NCBI GenBank assembly: GCA_000436475.1
Contig: FR886134.1
Location: 1 to 23,339 of the forward strand
Direction of reading: 5' to 3'
DNA from: Eubacterium sp. CAG:248
GTDB lineage: Bacteria > Bacillota > Clostridia > Lachnospirales > Lachnospiraceae
Length of the DNA: 23,339 bases
The notes below the pieces were generated by a model. The model was not told where the DNA came from. It did not search any database and saw only the letters and a program-made list of their open reading frames with translations. This document shows positions 1-8,790 of this stretch, one piece after another. The translations under genes were made by a program, and so were the position numbers. Within the stretch, counting starts at the first letter, position 1, and the number at the start of each line of letters is the position of its first letter.

Positions 1-53
1 CAACTAATATTCAATTAAACAACAATATTTCAGAAAAATCCCCCCTACTTTTA

Positions 54-82
54 TTGACATATACCACATAAGAAGTGATACT
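54..82 (+). promoter_or_regulatory. Putative sigma-A promoter upstream of the metallophosphoesterase
   Basis: A perfect TTGACA at 54-59 is followed after 17 nt by GATACT (77-82), a 4/6 match to the -10 box. It faces the metallophosphoesterase gene and would give a leader of about 180 nt containing the tandem repeats at 111-230. The -10 box is only moderate, and TATAAT-like boxes inside the repeats could serve as alternative -10 elements. Confidence 0.5.
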
Positions 83-110
83 ATAACCTGACAGATAAAT
101 TTACATGTAT

Positions 111-230
111 AATAATATATGGTTATGTACAATAGCATATGATAATGCGTAATAGTATATGGTTATGTATAATAGCATATGATAATGCGTAATAGTACAT
201 GGCGATGTATAATATTTGATGATGTATAAA
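111..230. repeat. Tandem array with 20-bp (paired as 40-bp) period
   Basis: Three consecutive 40-bp units lie exactly in register at 111-150, 151-190 and 191-230. Units 1 and 2 differ at only a few positions; unit 3 is diverged in its second half. Each unit is itself two related 20-mers, beginning AATAGTATATGG and AATAGCATATGA. The junctions give TACAAT at 128-133 and TATAAT at 168-173 and 208-213, so -10-like boxes recur every 40 bp. A 20-bp period is about two helical turns. The array lies in the presumed leader of the metallophosphoesterase gene. I see no coding potential in it. Confidence 0.85.
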
Positions 231-267
231 GAATAGATTGAAAATACATATTTTGATGGAGGTTAGC

Positions 268-1464
268 ATGTTTAAGTGGTTCATGTTAATAGTGTATATT
301 ATTCTTGGTACATATATGCTGTGGAGAATGATACACTGGTTTAAGATAGTTATACCACTATTCAAGCATAAGCGTATCCAGGCATTATGGATAGGATTAT
401 ACTGCATATTTGCATCAACTATATTTTTTGGGGTGTTTCTTCCAAGAAGCAGTATACAGGTAACTATTCACAGAATAAGCAATGTGTGGCTTGGGTTTTT
501 CATATATCTGCTGTTTTTTATGATAATTGGGGATATTATTGTTTTTGTTCTTAAGCTTATAGATAAGAAGAAAAATGTTCCAATTCTTCATAAACTGTAT
601 GGTGCATTTATAATAGGCATAGCAGTAATAGCTGCAAGTACAGGTTTTTCCGTATATGGGACAATACATGCCAGACAGATGACAACAAGAAGCTATGATA
701 TAAGTGTGGATAAGCATGTTGATGATATCAGCAGTCTTAATGTGGTACTTGTTGCGGATCTTCACTTAGGTTATAGTATTGGCTGTAGCGATATGGAGAA
801 AATGGTAGACAGGATAAATGCACTTAATCCCGACGTAGTAATATATGCCGGTGATATTTTTGATAATGATTATGATGCTCTTGATGATTCTGAAAGACTT
901 GTGGAGATTATGAGGAATGTTAGTGCTGCATATGGTTCATATGCTGTGTTTGGAAACCATGATGTTACAGAAACACTTGTCGGAGGCTTTTCTACAGCTT
1001 CACGCACAAAGGCGTTCAGGGATCCACGTATGGAGGCATTTCTTTTGCAGGCTGGTATTAATATAATGCTTGATGAAGTTACCACAATAGCAGACGGTAA
1101 GATTAATCTTATAGGAAGGCTTGATGGTGAGAAAGCAGGCGATGGTACAAGCAACAGGAAAGATTTGTCAGAGCTTGTGAAGCAGTGCGACATGTCAAAG
1201 CCTGTGATTGTAATCAATCATGAGCCGGATAAGCTGCATGAGACTGCAGCTATGGGAGTTGACGTTATGCTTAGTGGTCATACACATGCGGGACAGTTTT
1301 TTCCACTGACTATAATGCAGCCTTTAGCATGGGAAAACTACTGGGGTATAAAGAAAATAGACAATATGTATAGTGTTGTTACATCAGGTGTAGGTTTATA
1401 TGGTCCGGCAATGAGAGTTGCAACTGACAGCGAGGTAATGAGCGTAAGGATTAACTTTAATTAG
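268..1464 (+). CDS. Membrane-anchored calcineurin-like metallophosphoesterase
   Basis: This encodes a 398-aa protein of the calcineurin-like (YkuE/YaeI-type) metallophosphoesterase family. The N-terminal ~130 residues hold about four hydrophobic segments (roughly 4-20, 40-58, 74-97, 110-130). The catalytic domain follows, with the family metal ligands: DLH at 164-166, GD at 195-196, GNHD at 229-232, a further His at 318 and GHTH at 337-340. All five metal-binding blocks are intact, so it should be active. Some relatives have been linked to hydrolysis of lipid-linked substrates such as UDP-diacylglucosamine-type molecules, but the substrate here is unknown. The open frame extends upstream to a TTG at 238, but ATG 268 has a good GATGGAGG site at 255-262 and is preferred. 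The gene stands alone, behind a promoter and a repeat-containing leader. Confidence 0.88.
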   Translation: MFKWFMLIVYIILGTYMLWRMIHWFKIVIPLFKHKRIQALWIGLYCIFASTIFFGVFLPRSSIQVTIHRISNVWLGFFIYLLFFMIIGDIIVFVLKLIDKKKNVPILHKLYGAFIIGIAVIAASTGFSVYGTIHARQMTTRSYDISVDKHVDDISSLNVVLVADLHLGYSIGCSDMEKMVDRINALNPDVVIYAGDIFDNDYDALDDSERLVEIMRNVSAAYGSYAVFGNHDVTETLVGGFSTASRTKAFRDPRMEAFLLQAGINIMLDEVTTIADGKINLIGRLDGEKAGDGTSNRKDLSELVKQCDMSKPVIVINHEPDKLHETAAMGVDVMLSGHTHAGQFFPLTIMQPLAWENYWGIKKIDNMYSVVTSGVGLYGPAMRVATDSEVMSVRINFN

Positions 1465-1563
1465 GAAATAAGAGGTTTTATGTAAGCTGTGTAATGTTAT
1501 GGACTATTATGGACTATTATATCCAGTATATAAAATATAATCAGAGTGAGGAATAATTATATT

Positions 1564-2895
1564 ATGAAAGATCTTACAAAAGGGAAGCCATCAGTTCTTA
1601 TATTATCATTTGCATTGCCTGTATTTCTTGCAAATCTTTTACAGCTTACATATAGTATTGTAGACACAAGAATAGTTGGAACATTTCTTGGGGAAAATAT
1701 GCTGGCAGCAGTTGGTTCTACAACTACACTCAGTAATCTGATTATAGGCTTTCTTCTTGGTCTGTCTAACGGCTTTGCCATAGTTACAGCACAGAAGTTC
1801 GGGGCCAAGGATATAAAGGCAGTAAAGAAATCTTTTGCAGCTGCGCTTATACTGGGAGTTTCAATTGCTCTTATAATTACAGCAGCAGGACTTATATTTC
1901 TTTGGCCAATACTTAAGTTTCTTAATATACCACAAGATTTATCTGGTGAAGCCAGTGCATATATATCAGTTATTATAGCTGGACTTCTTGCAACATTTTT
2001 ATACGATATGTGTGCCGCAGTTTTACGTGCAATAGGTGATACTATAACGCCTCTTATTATTCTTGCAGTATCAGTTATGCTTAATGTTGCAGGAGACATA
2101 TTCTTTGTTGTTATATTAAAGGAAGGTGTAAGAGGAGCTGCGATTGCTACGGTTCTTGCACAGTTTATCGCATTTGTTATATGTGCAGTATATATGGTTG
2201 GAAAGTATGATATATTAAGACTAACAAAGCAGGATTTTAAAGGCATTAAGGGCAGCATGTTTAAGAATATGCTTGGAGGCGGTCTTTCCATGGGCTTTAT
2301 GAGTTCGCTTGTCAACATAGGTTCGTTAACACTTCAGACAGCTATTAACAAGCTTGGTCAGGATATTATAGTTGCCCATACTGCGGCACGTAAGATATCA
2401 GAGATATTTATGATTATGTTTACAGTGTTTGGACAGACGATGGCTACATATTGCGGTCAGAATATAGGAGCTGGTGAAGTGGACAGAGTGAAAAAGGGCA
2501 TTAAGCTTTCTATATTTTATACATGTATATGGTGTACACTTGCCATGATAGCAAGTTACACGATAGGAGGCTGGCTTGTTTATCTTGTGACAGGAAGCAG
2601 TAACTATGCAGTTATTAAAAATGCTACGGATTATCTTAAGTTTGATTCAATATTTTATTATGTTACGGCAGTTATCTGTATAGTAAGAAATGCTATGCAG
2701 GGACTTGGAGAACATATTACTCCGCTTGTATCAAGTTCACTAGAGATGATAGGCAAGATAATAATAGCAGCAACTCTTGTACCTGTTATGGGATATACAG
2801 GAGTTATTCTGGCAGAGCCAATAGTATGGTTTATAATGGTAATTCCGCTTTTGATAAAAATATACCGTATGCCTGTGCTTAAGGAGAGCCATTAG
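1564..2895 (+). CDS. MATE family multidrug/cation efflux transporter
   Basis: This is a 443-aa polytopic membrane protein of the MATE (multidrug and toxic compound extrusion) family, expected to exchange Na+ or H+ for cationic drugs or metabolites. The opening motif MKDLTKGKPSVLILSFALP is typical of clostridial MATE proteins. About 12 hydrophobic segments follow, in two internally related halves of about 220 residues (LTYSIVDTRIVG in the first; a matching region near GSLTLQTAINKLG in the second). The frame is open from a GTG at 1546. ATG 1564 matches the family start and has TGAGGA about 11 nt upstream, which is slightly long spacing. It lies about 100 nt after the metallophosphoesterase, with no clear terminator between. 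The substrate cannot be predicted from sequence. Confidence 0.9.
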   Translation: MKDLTKGKPSVLILSFALPVFLANLLQLTYSIVDTRIVGTFLGENMLAAVGSTTTLSNLIIGFLLGLSNGFAIVTAQKFGAKDIKAVKKSFAAALILGVSIALIITAAGLIFLWPILKFLNIPQDLSGEASAYISVIIAGLLATFLYDMCAAVLRAIGDTITPLIILAVSVMLNVAGDIFFVVILKEGVRGAAIATVLAQFIAFVICAVYMVGKYDILRLTKQDFKGIKGSMFKNMLGGGLSMGFMSSLVNIGSLTLQTAINKLGQDIIVAHTAARKISEIFMIMFTVFGQTMATYCGQNIGAGEVDRVKKGIKLSIFYTCIWCTLAMIASYTIGGWLVYLVTGSSNYAVIKNATDYLKFDSIFYYVTAVICIVRNAMQGLGEHITPLVSSSLEMIGKIIIAATLVPVMGYTGVILAEPIVWFIMVIPLLIKIYRMPVLKESH

Positions 2896-2948
2896 TTCAT
2901 ATTAGTGTTCAGATAGGTTTTGGCTGTTGCGTGAATAATGATAAATAG

Positions 2949-2978
2949 TTGCAGTTTTATTTGCGGCTGTGGTATTAT
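2949..2978 (+). promoter_or_regulatory. Possible promoter for the AGCS symporter
   Basis: TTGCAG (2949-2954) and TATTAT (2973-2978) are separated by 18 nt in the 225-nt gap between the MATE and AGCS genes. Both boxes are one or two changes from consensus. I looked for a glycine riboswitch in this gap because it is common upstream of AGCS genes, and did not recognise its conserved core. Confidence 0.3.
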
Positions 2979-3120
2979 AAAACAAGTTTGAATATTTTAA
3001 ACAATCAGTTAATCCGTGATTTACATGATAAGAGATGTCAGGCTTGATCCAGTTAGCTTAAGTTAGGTGGATTGCATAGAAATACGAAAGGAATATGCAG
3101 AATATCTGCACAGGAAAGTT

Positions 3121-4536
3121 ATGTTATCCACGATAGAAAGTATAAACAATGTAGTAAATGATTTTATATGGGGAGTTCCTGCCATGATATGTATCATAGG
3201 GGTAGGACTTTACTTAAGCATAAGAATGGGTTTCATACAAATTCGTAAATTCGCTTATGCCATGAAAGTAACAATAGGAAGAATATTCCGTAAAAGAGAG
3301 GCATCGGATGGCGCGCTCACACCATTCCAGGCAGTATGTACAGCACTTGCAGCAACTGTAGGAACTGGTAATATAGCGGGAGTTGCGGGAGCGATAGCTA
3401 TAGGTGGGCCTGGAGCTGTATTCTGGATGTGGGTATCGGCTGTGCTTGGTATGTGCACTAAGTTTTCTGAGGTTATTCTTGCAGTACGCTTCAGGGAAAC
3501 TAATGATAAGGGTGAGCTTGTTGGCGGTCCTATGTACTATATAAAGAATGGACTTAAAAAGCATTGGCATTGGCTTGCATACCTTTTTAGTGCATTTGGT
3601 GTGCTTACTGTGTTTGGAACAGGTAATGCTACACAGGTTAACACTATAACCTCAGCAATAGATACGGCACTTTGCAATATGAATATTATTGCAGATGGGA
3701 ATACAACAGTTATATCTACAGTAAATCTTATAATAGGTATAGTGCTTGCAATAGTGATAGCACTTATTCTCATAGGTGGAATCAAAAGAATAGGGCAGGT
3801 TACGGAAAAGCTTGTACCTTTTATGGCACTTATATATATAGCTCTTGCAATAGGTGTTGTTCTTCTTAATATTAAGAATGTTCCTTCTGTTTTTGTTTCC
3901 ATATTCAAGGGTGCTTTTAACCCTGCATCGGTTACTGGTGGTGCAATAGGAAGCTTTTTTATGAGTATGAAGAAGGGGGTATCAAGAGGTATCTTTTCTA
4001 ATGAAGCAGGTCTTGGTACAGGTTCAATAGCACATGCCTGTGCGGATACAAGAAAGCCGGTAAAGCAAGGTTTCTTTGGTATATTTGAGGTGTTTGTTGA
4101 TACAATAGTCATATGTACACTTACAGCACTGGTTATACTTTGCAGTAATGTGCCTGTTAACTATGGAAGTGCGGCAGGAGCAGAGCTTACTATAAGTGGT
4201 TTTACTTCAACATATGGTGGCTGGGTATCTGTATTTACAGCTGTAGCTATGTGTTGTTTTGCATTTTCAACTATTATCGGCTGGGGGTTATATGGAACAA
4301 GGTGTATAGAGTTCCTTATTGGCTCTAGAGCCAATAAGCCTTTTATGCTGTTATACGCGTTAGTTGCAATAGTTGGTGCAACTATGGATTTAGGTCTTAT
4401 GTGGGGAATAGCTGAAACATTTAACGGGCTTATGGCTATACCGAATCTTATAGCGGTATTCCTGTTATCAGGTGTTGTCTTTGGACTCGTTAAGGAATAC
4501 TTTGCAGGTGAGGGAGCAGAGAGTGTTAAAAGATAA
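3121..4536 (+). CDS. Sodium:alanine/glycine symporter (AGCS family)
   Basis: This is a 471-aa integral membrane protein of the alanine or glycine:cation symporter (AGCS) family, which imports small neutral amino acids with Na+. Visible family features are the conserved block GTGNIAGVAGAIAIGGPGAV near residues 80-100 followed by FWMWVSAVLGMCTKFSE, the segment GGPMYYIKNGL, the SNEAGLGTGSIAHA motif in the middle, and about 10-11 hydrophobic helices. The frame is open from a GTG at 3067, but ATG 3121 has AGGAAAG at 3112-3118 and gives a family-like N-terminus (MLSTIESINNVVNDFIWGVP), so it is preferred. A strong intrinsic terminator follows within 20 nt, so it is probably monocistronic. Alanine versus glycine preference cannot be decided here. 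Confidence 0.92.
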   Translation: MLSTIESINNVVNDFIWGVPAMICIIGVGLYLSIRMGFIQIRKFAYAMKVTIGRIFRKREASDGALTPFQAVCTALAATVGTGNIAGVAGAIAIGGPGAVFWMWVSAVLGMCTKFSEVILAVRFRETNDKGELVGGPMYYIKNGLKKHWHWLAYLFSAFGVLTVFGTGNATQVNTITSAIDTALCNMNIIADGNTTVISTVNLIIGIVLAIVIALILIGGIKRIGQVTEKLVPFMALIYIALAIGVVLLNIKNVPSVFVSIFKGAFNPASVTGGAIGSFFMSMKKGVSRGIFSNEAGLGTGSIAHACADTRKPVKQGFFGIFEVFVDTIVICTLTALVILCSNVPVNYGSAAGAELTISGFTSTYGGWVSVFTAVAMCCFAFSTIIGWGLYGTRCIEFLIGSRANKPFMLLYALVAIVGATMDLGLMWGIAETFNGLMAIPNLIAVFLLSGVVFGLVKEYFAGEGAESVKR

Positions 4537-4553
4537 GTAAAATATAAAAATAT

Positions 4554-4595
4554 CGAGCAATAAGTTGATGGAATATCGTACTTATTGCTCTTTTT
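4554..4595 (+). terminator. Rho-independent terminator of the AGCS gene
   Basis: A perfect 11-bp stem is formed by 4555-4565 (GAGCAATAAGT) and 4580-4590 (ACTTATTGCTC), with a 14-nt loop and followed by TTTTT. It starts about 18 nt after the AGCS stop codon. Confidence 0.92.
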
Positions 4596-4744
4596 GTTAT
4601 CCGGCTGTTATTATTTATATCAGACGTATCTTTCTGTAAAATGCGGCATATAGGAGAATAATTCATATAGAGAACAGGCGGTTAGTGCGCTAAGATAATG
4701 ATAGTTTAGAAAGTGATTAAATATACGGAATGGAGATGACATAT

Positions 4745-6385
4745 ATGAAAGATATTGCTAAAAAGTATGAAAAAAAACACGTTATAGAGTGCCATAATGT
4801 TCCTGATATTGATATGAATAAACAGGATGGTGGACTGCCACATATGGCAGGTGTTTATACATACCAGGTACGAAGAAGCTGCAGGGCAGATGGAGATTAT
4901 ACATATAATCATGCACCTATGCTGACCGGGTTTAATGGCAGGCTGCTGTTATCTTATATCAGTGGTAAAAAGGATGAGCATGGGGCACCGGATGAGGTTG
5001 TATATACAACATCAAAGGATGGCATGATATGGGAGAAAGAAAGAGTTATGTTTCCATATATGCTTGCGGATTCTTCTGGATATATAGGACCAGATAAGGA
5101 GCTGCTGCCTGAACATGCTAAGATGATAGTACATTCAAGAATGTGTTTTTATCAGGCATCTGATGGAAGGATGCTTGCAACGACATTTTATGGTTTTTCA
5201 CCAGATTTCCATCGTGCTCCTAACAACGGGTTTGGTATTGCAAGGCTTGTGCGTGAAGTATACAATGATTTTACTCTGTCAGATATGTTTATCATAAAAT
5301 ATAATACAGCGGGTGGATTCACAAAGGAAAACACACATTTTTATAGACCAGAGGATGACAGAGCAGTAAATATTCCATACTATGATGAGTCAGAGGATAG
5401 TGGCTTTATAAAAGCATGCAGGGAACTGCTGTCTGATAAACTTGTACTTGAGCAGTGGTATGAAGAGGAAATGTATGATAAGCAGCATTATATTCATGGC
5501 AGGGCATTATCATTTTATACAGCAAAAGATGGGAGTGTAGTTGGACTCTGCAAGAAGGGCGAGGGCTATATATTTGATAAAGAAGGAAATATAATACTGG
5601 ACGAAAAGATACCTACGCTTGTTACAAATACTGCCAAGGTATGGGGACAGAAAACACCAGATGGGGATTATATTATATGTTATAATCCGACTACAGACAG
5701 TTCACACCGGTGGCCTTTAGCAGCCATGAGAAGCAGCGATGGAAGAGAGTTTTTTGATATGAAAGCAGTTATTCCAGAGATTCCACCATACAGATATGAG
5801 GGACATATTAAGAATCTTGGTGCACAATATATGAGAGGAATCTGTGATTACAATGATGCTTTCGATAAAAATGTGTGGATAACATACAGCTGCAACAAAG
5901 AAGATATATGGATAAGTAAGATAGCCGGGATAACATCAGATAATATAGATAAAAAGTATTCTGTTATGTCTCCGCTCTGGGGCAGCGTTAAAAGAGATGG
6001 AGATTTTTTATGGAAGGTTGTTGACAGGGATGCATGTGAGCGTGCAATTATAGAATATTTTCCAGATGCATGTGAAAATGTATCTGTAAAGCTTGATGTG
6101 AAAAAAATATCTGATGATAATGGTGTTAAGGTTGTGTTTTATAATGCAGCTGGTGATATCATAAAAGAAACAGTATGCAGGAAAGGCGGATGCATAGCAG
6201 CATGCAGTCAGGAAGAAATTCAGCAGGAAAATGAGGAGATTCATCGAGTTGCTGTATATTCTAAAGAGAAGCTTGCACTTAATACGCTGTCAGATGATGG
6301 AAGACTTGGGACACTTTCTGATATGGCATATGCAGATAGAAAAGATTATTATACAGAGTTTTGTGTAAGGTTTATAAGTGAATAA
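4745..6385 (+). CDS. Sialidase-like beta-propeller protein (putative glycosidase or lyase)
   Basis: This encodes a 546-aa protein, apparently cytoplasmic because no signal peptide or membrane segment is visible. I cannot place it in a named CAZy family. Repeated Asp-box-like turns, SKDGMIW (90-96) and SSDGREFF (330-337), plus ASDGRM and AKDGS, indicate a beta-propeller of the sialidase/BNR superfamily for about the first 400 residues. The last ~140 residues look like a beta-rich accessory domain. Conserved-looking polar clusters are YNHAPML (54-60), HSRMCFY (130-136), DSSHRWP (318-324) and GHIKNLGAQ (353-361). It precedes a GntR/FCD regulator and two esterases, so an intracellular role on imported oligosaccharides is inferred. 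ATG 4745 is chosen because GGAG (4732-4735) sits 9 nt upstream; ATGs at 4730 and 4736 are alternatives. Confidence 0.6.
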   Translation: MKDIAKKYEKKHVIECHNVPDIDMNKQDGGLPHMAGVYTYQVRRSCRADGDYTYNHAPMLTGFNGRLLLSYISGKKDEHGAPDEVVYTTSKDGMIWEKERVMFPYMLADSSGYIGPDKELLPEHAKMIVHSRMCFYQASDGRMLATTFYGFSPDFHRAPNNGFGIARLVREVYNDFTLSDMFIIKYNTAGGFTKENTHFYRPEDDRAVNIPYYDESEDSGFIKACRELLSDKLVLEQWYEEEMYDKQHYIHGRALSFYTAKDGSVVGLCKKGEGYIFDKEGNIILDEKIPTLVTNTAKVWGQKTPDGDYIICYNPTTDSSHRWPLAAMRSSDGREFFDMKAVIPEIPPYRYEGHIKNLGAQYMRGICDYNDAFDKNVWITYSCNKEDIWISKIAGITSDNIDKKYSVMSPLWGSVKRDGDFLWKVVDRDACERAIIEYFPDACENVSVKLDVKKISDDNGVKVVFYNAAGDIIKETVCRKGGCIAACSQEEIQQENEEIHRVAVYSKEKLALNTLSDDGRLGTLSDMAYADRKDYYTEFCVRFISE

Positions 6386-6487
6386 TATTGATTATAAAAC
6401 AAATATAGAGTACACTATTATAAATAGTTTGCGTGGAATATATTGCGATTATATGACAGCGGCCAGTAAAAAAGCAGGAGATATGTT

Positions 6488-7171
6488 ATGTTAAAGATAG
6501 ATGCAAGAAATCCAAAGGAATCGGCAAAGGATTATGTTGTTAGACAGCTTGTATACAATATAATTCATATAAATCTTATTCCAGGACAAAGAATAGATGC
6601 AGATGAGCTGAGCAGTCAGCTAAACGTAAGTAAGAATCCTGTCAGAGAAGCTGAATTAGAGCTTTCACAGACACGTCTTATAGAGATTAAACCTAAAATA
6701 GGTGCTTTTGTGTCATATATAGACACTAAGATAGTTGATGAGGTGCGGGAATTAAGGAGTGTTCTTGAATCAGAGCTTGCAAGGCAGGCGTGTGATATTC
6801 TCACAAAGGAACAGATAGATATATTGTGGGAGAATGTTGCACTCTGGCAGATGTATATGAAGCGCAATGATGAAGAAAAAATATTCCAGCTTGATAAGGA
6901 ATTCCACAAGAAGATGTATGAAATGTGTGGTAAAGATTACTGGTATGAACTGGTTAATAATATATCACCACATTTTGACAGAACAACAATATTAAGCTTC
7001 AGATGCAGGGAGGTTGGCCGTATATTAACAGACCATGAAGAACTTGTATCAGCACTAGAAAATAAAGATAAGGAAAAGGCATATGAGATATCAAGACGTC
7101 ATCTCACACGTTATACAGAAAATATAGCTTCTATAAGAGAAAGTTATAAAGAATATTTCACGGGAGTATAG
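6488..7171 (+). CDS. GntR family transcriptional regulator, FCD subfamily
   Basis: This is a 227-aa DNA-binding regulator. Residues about 13-77 form the winged helix, with the recognition-helix region SSQLNVSKNPVREAELELSQ and the wing IEIKPKIGAFV. Residues about 85-215 are an all-alpha FCD ligand domain with the complete metal-binding set expected in this group: D136, H140, H183 and H205. FCD regulators commonly respond to organic acids or sugar acids such as uronates. GGAG at 6477-6480 is spaced 7 nt from ATG 6488. It lies 102 nt after the propeller gene and 44 nt before the esterase pair, so it is probably the local regulator of the sugar locus. The effector is not determinable from sequence. 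Confidence 0.88.
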   Translation: MLKIDARNPKESAKDYVVRQLVYNIIHINLIPGQRIDADELSSQLNVSKNPVREAELELSQTRLIEIKPKIGAFVSYIDTKIVDEVRELRSVLESELARQACDILTKEQIDILWENVALWQMYMKRNDEEKIFQLDKEFHKKMYEMCGKDYWYELVNNISPHFDRTTILSFRCREVGRILTDHEELVSALENKDKEKAYEISRRHLTRYTENIASIRESYKEYFTGV

Positions 7172-7215
7172 CATCATAATATATATGGTTATCATATGCA
7201 GAAACGGAGGTTAAC

Positions 7216-7956
7216 ATGGCACATTTAACGATAAACTTTAGATCAAAGGCACTTGGGATGCCAGTTATGCTGGATGTTCTTATGCCACAGGGCAGGGGAG
7301 GATATAAAACACTGTATCTTCTGCATGGAGCTGGCGGAGATCATACAAGCTGGGTTCTTAATACAAGGATAGCAGATTATGTTAATAACAGGAATATAGC
7401 GGTTGTTATGCCATCTGGTAAGAATAGATTTTATGTTAATAATGAGTATGGAAAGAACTTTTATACATACATAACTGAGGAGCTTGTGAATCAGTGTGAG
7501 CAATGGTTTGATATAAGTCGTAAAGCAGAGGACAGATATATAGCTGGTATGTCAATGGGAGGATATGGAGCAGTATATGCAGGACTTAAGAAACCATCTA
7601 TGTATAATACCGTATTTTCATATTCAGGACTTCTTAATATACTTGAGCGTTACGATAAGCCGCAAGGTATAGATATGTTTCCAGTGTTTGGAACAAGGCA
7701 GCAGCTTATAGATAATAATTATGATCTATATACACTTATTAATCAGGCAGAGAATGTGCAGACAAAATATGTAATAGCTTGTGGAACACAGGATCCAAGA
7801 ATACATATGAGCAGACAGCTTAGTGAAGCACTTACTAATGGCGGAATACCAAATGTATATAGGGAAAGTCCTGGAGCACATGATTTTGCATACTGGGATT
7901 ATTGTATAGAACAGACAGTTAAGTATATATGTGGGGAGGAATCATTATGGCAGTAA
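7216..7956 (+). CDS. Putative carbohydrate esterase, alpha/beta hydrolase (esterase D/EstA-like)
   Basis: This is a 246-aa cytoplasmic alpha/beta hydrolase of the putative esterase (PF00756-type) group, which includes tributyrin/acetyl esterases and feruloyl esterases. The catalytic triad is readable: nucleophile S113 in GMSMGG, D193 in GTQDPR and H222 in GAHDFAYWD. The oxyanion region is LHGAGGDH (36-43). There is no signal peptide. The start ATG 7216 has ACGGAGG a few nucleotides upstream. It overlaps the next, paralogous esterase by 10 nt, so the two are translationally coupled. With the neighbouring propeller and GntR genes, removal of acetyl or similar ester groups from oligosaccharides is a reasonable inference. 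Simple S-formylglutathione-hydrolase-like activity is not excluded. Confidence 0.85.
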   Translation: MAHLTINFRSKALGMPVMLDVLMPQGRGGYKTLYLLHGAGGDHTSWVLNTRIADYVNNRNIAVVMPSGKNRFYVNNEYGKNFYTYITEELVNQCEQWFDISRKAEDRYIAGMSMGGYGAVYAGLKKPSMYNTVFSYSGLLNILERYDKPQGIDMFPVFGTRQQLIDNNYDLYTLINQAENVQTKYVIACGTQDPRIHMSRQLSEALTNGGIPNVYRESPGAHDFAYWDYCIEQTVKYICGEESLWQ

Positions 7957-8735
7957 TGGATATAAATGTATTTTCAGTTATGTTAAGGCATGGCATGGAT
8001 GTGACAGTTGTTCTTCCTGATGATATTGATGATGAAGAGCAGCTTAAATGTGTATGGCTGTATCATGGTGGAAGCGGTGATAACACAGAATGGCTGTATC
8101 ATACAGCACTTGTTGATACAGTTGAGAAAAGACATTTTGCAGCAGTTCTTCCGAATGTTGATGAGTCCTGCTTTGTTAATATGAATATAGGAAACAGATA
8201 TGAAAGCTATGTTGCAAAGGAGCTTCCATCAATAATATGGAATATGTTTAAGTGTATATCTGACAAAAGAGAGGATAACTATGTGTCAGGATATTCAAAT
8301 GGTGGATATGGCTGCCTTCATACAGTTCTTAAGTACCCACAGATTTTTTCAAAGGTAGGAGCGTTTTCGGCAGGTGATAAGGCTGATTCAGCATATGTAA
8401 ATGATGGAAGTACAAAGGCTAAAGGAAGAATCAATCTTTTTGGAGATGGAGATATACATAATACAGATTATTGTCTTACATATCTTGCAGACAAGCTGAT
8501 TGCGGCTGATACAGATATTATACCAGACGTATATCATGCATGCGGAGGCAGAGATCCATGGCTTGATATGAATCATATTGTAAGAGATTATTTTCTTGAA
8601 CATAAGGATGTGTATAAGAATTATGTGTATGATGAGATAGAGGAACTTGGGCATGAGTGGCGTTTCTGGGATATAGAGCTTAACAGGTTCCTGGATTATG
8701 CCGGTCTTAAAGAAGTAAGACCAGCAAAGGTCTAG
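7947..8735 (+). CDS. Second, paralogous putative esterase
   Basis: This is a 262-aa alpha/beta hydrolase related to the preceding gene. It has an oxyanion segment YHGGSGDNTEW (39-49) and an intact triad: S117 in GYSNGG, D203 in GGRDPW and H236 in GHEWRFWD. It differs from its neighbour in having SNGG instead of SMGG at the nucleophile elbow and a longer loop before the Asp, suggesting a different substrate. ATG 7947 has a very strong GGGGAGGA (7933-7940) and lies inside the end of the upstream gene, which overlaps it by 10 nt. The longer frame from 7929 would consume that ribosome binding site and is rejected. The pair probably arose by tandem duplication and functions with the propeller protein. 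Confidence 0.82.
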   Translation: MAVMDINVFSVMLRHGMDVTVVLPDDIDDEEQLKCVWLYHGGSGDNTEWLYHTALVDTVEKRHFAAVLPNVDESCFVNMNIGNRYESYVAKELPSIIWNMFKCISDKREDNYVSGYSNGGYGCLHTVLKYPQIFSKVGAFSAGDKADSAYVNDGSTKAKGRINLFGDGDIHNTDYCLTYLADKLIAADTDIIPDVYHACGGRDPWLDMNHIVRDYFLEHKDVYKNYVYDEIEELGHEWRFWDIELNRFLDYAGLKEVRPAKV

Positions 8736-8790
8736 GTAAACTTATAATAATACTTAAAGACATTATCACATCATATAAAAATTGGAAGAT

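Noticed and set aside
111..230. Possible CRISPR array
   Set aside because: The repeats are contiguous and related to each other with no unique spacers, so this is a simple tandem array.
1501..1520. Exact 10-bp tandem duplication (GGACTATTAT twice) before the MATE gene
   Set aside because: Real, but short and in AT-rich spacer; no functional signal visible.
1557..2318. Long open frame (253 codons) opposite the MATE gene
   Set aside because: It is antisense to a clear family gene, has no ribosome binding site of note, and its composition is the typical shadow of hydrophobic codons on the other strand.
2896..3120. Glycine riboswitch before the AGCS gene
   Set aside because: The conserved core and tandem aptamer pattern were not found in the 225-nt gap.
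3537..4112. 191-codon frame opposite the AGCS symporter
   Set aside because: Shadow of the symporter's Gly/Ala/Ile-rich codons; no recognisable motif.
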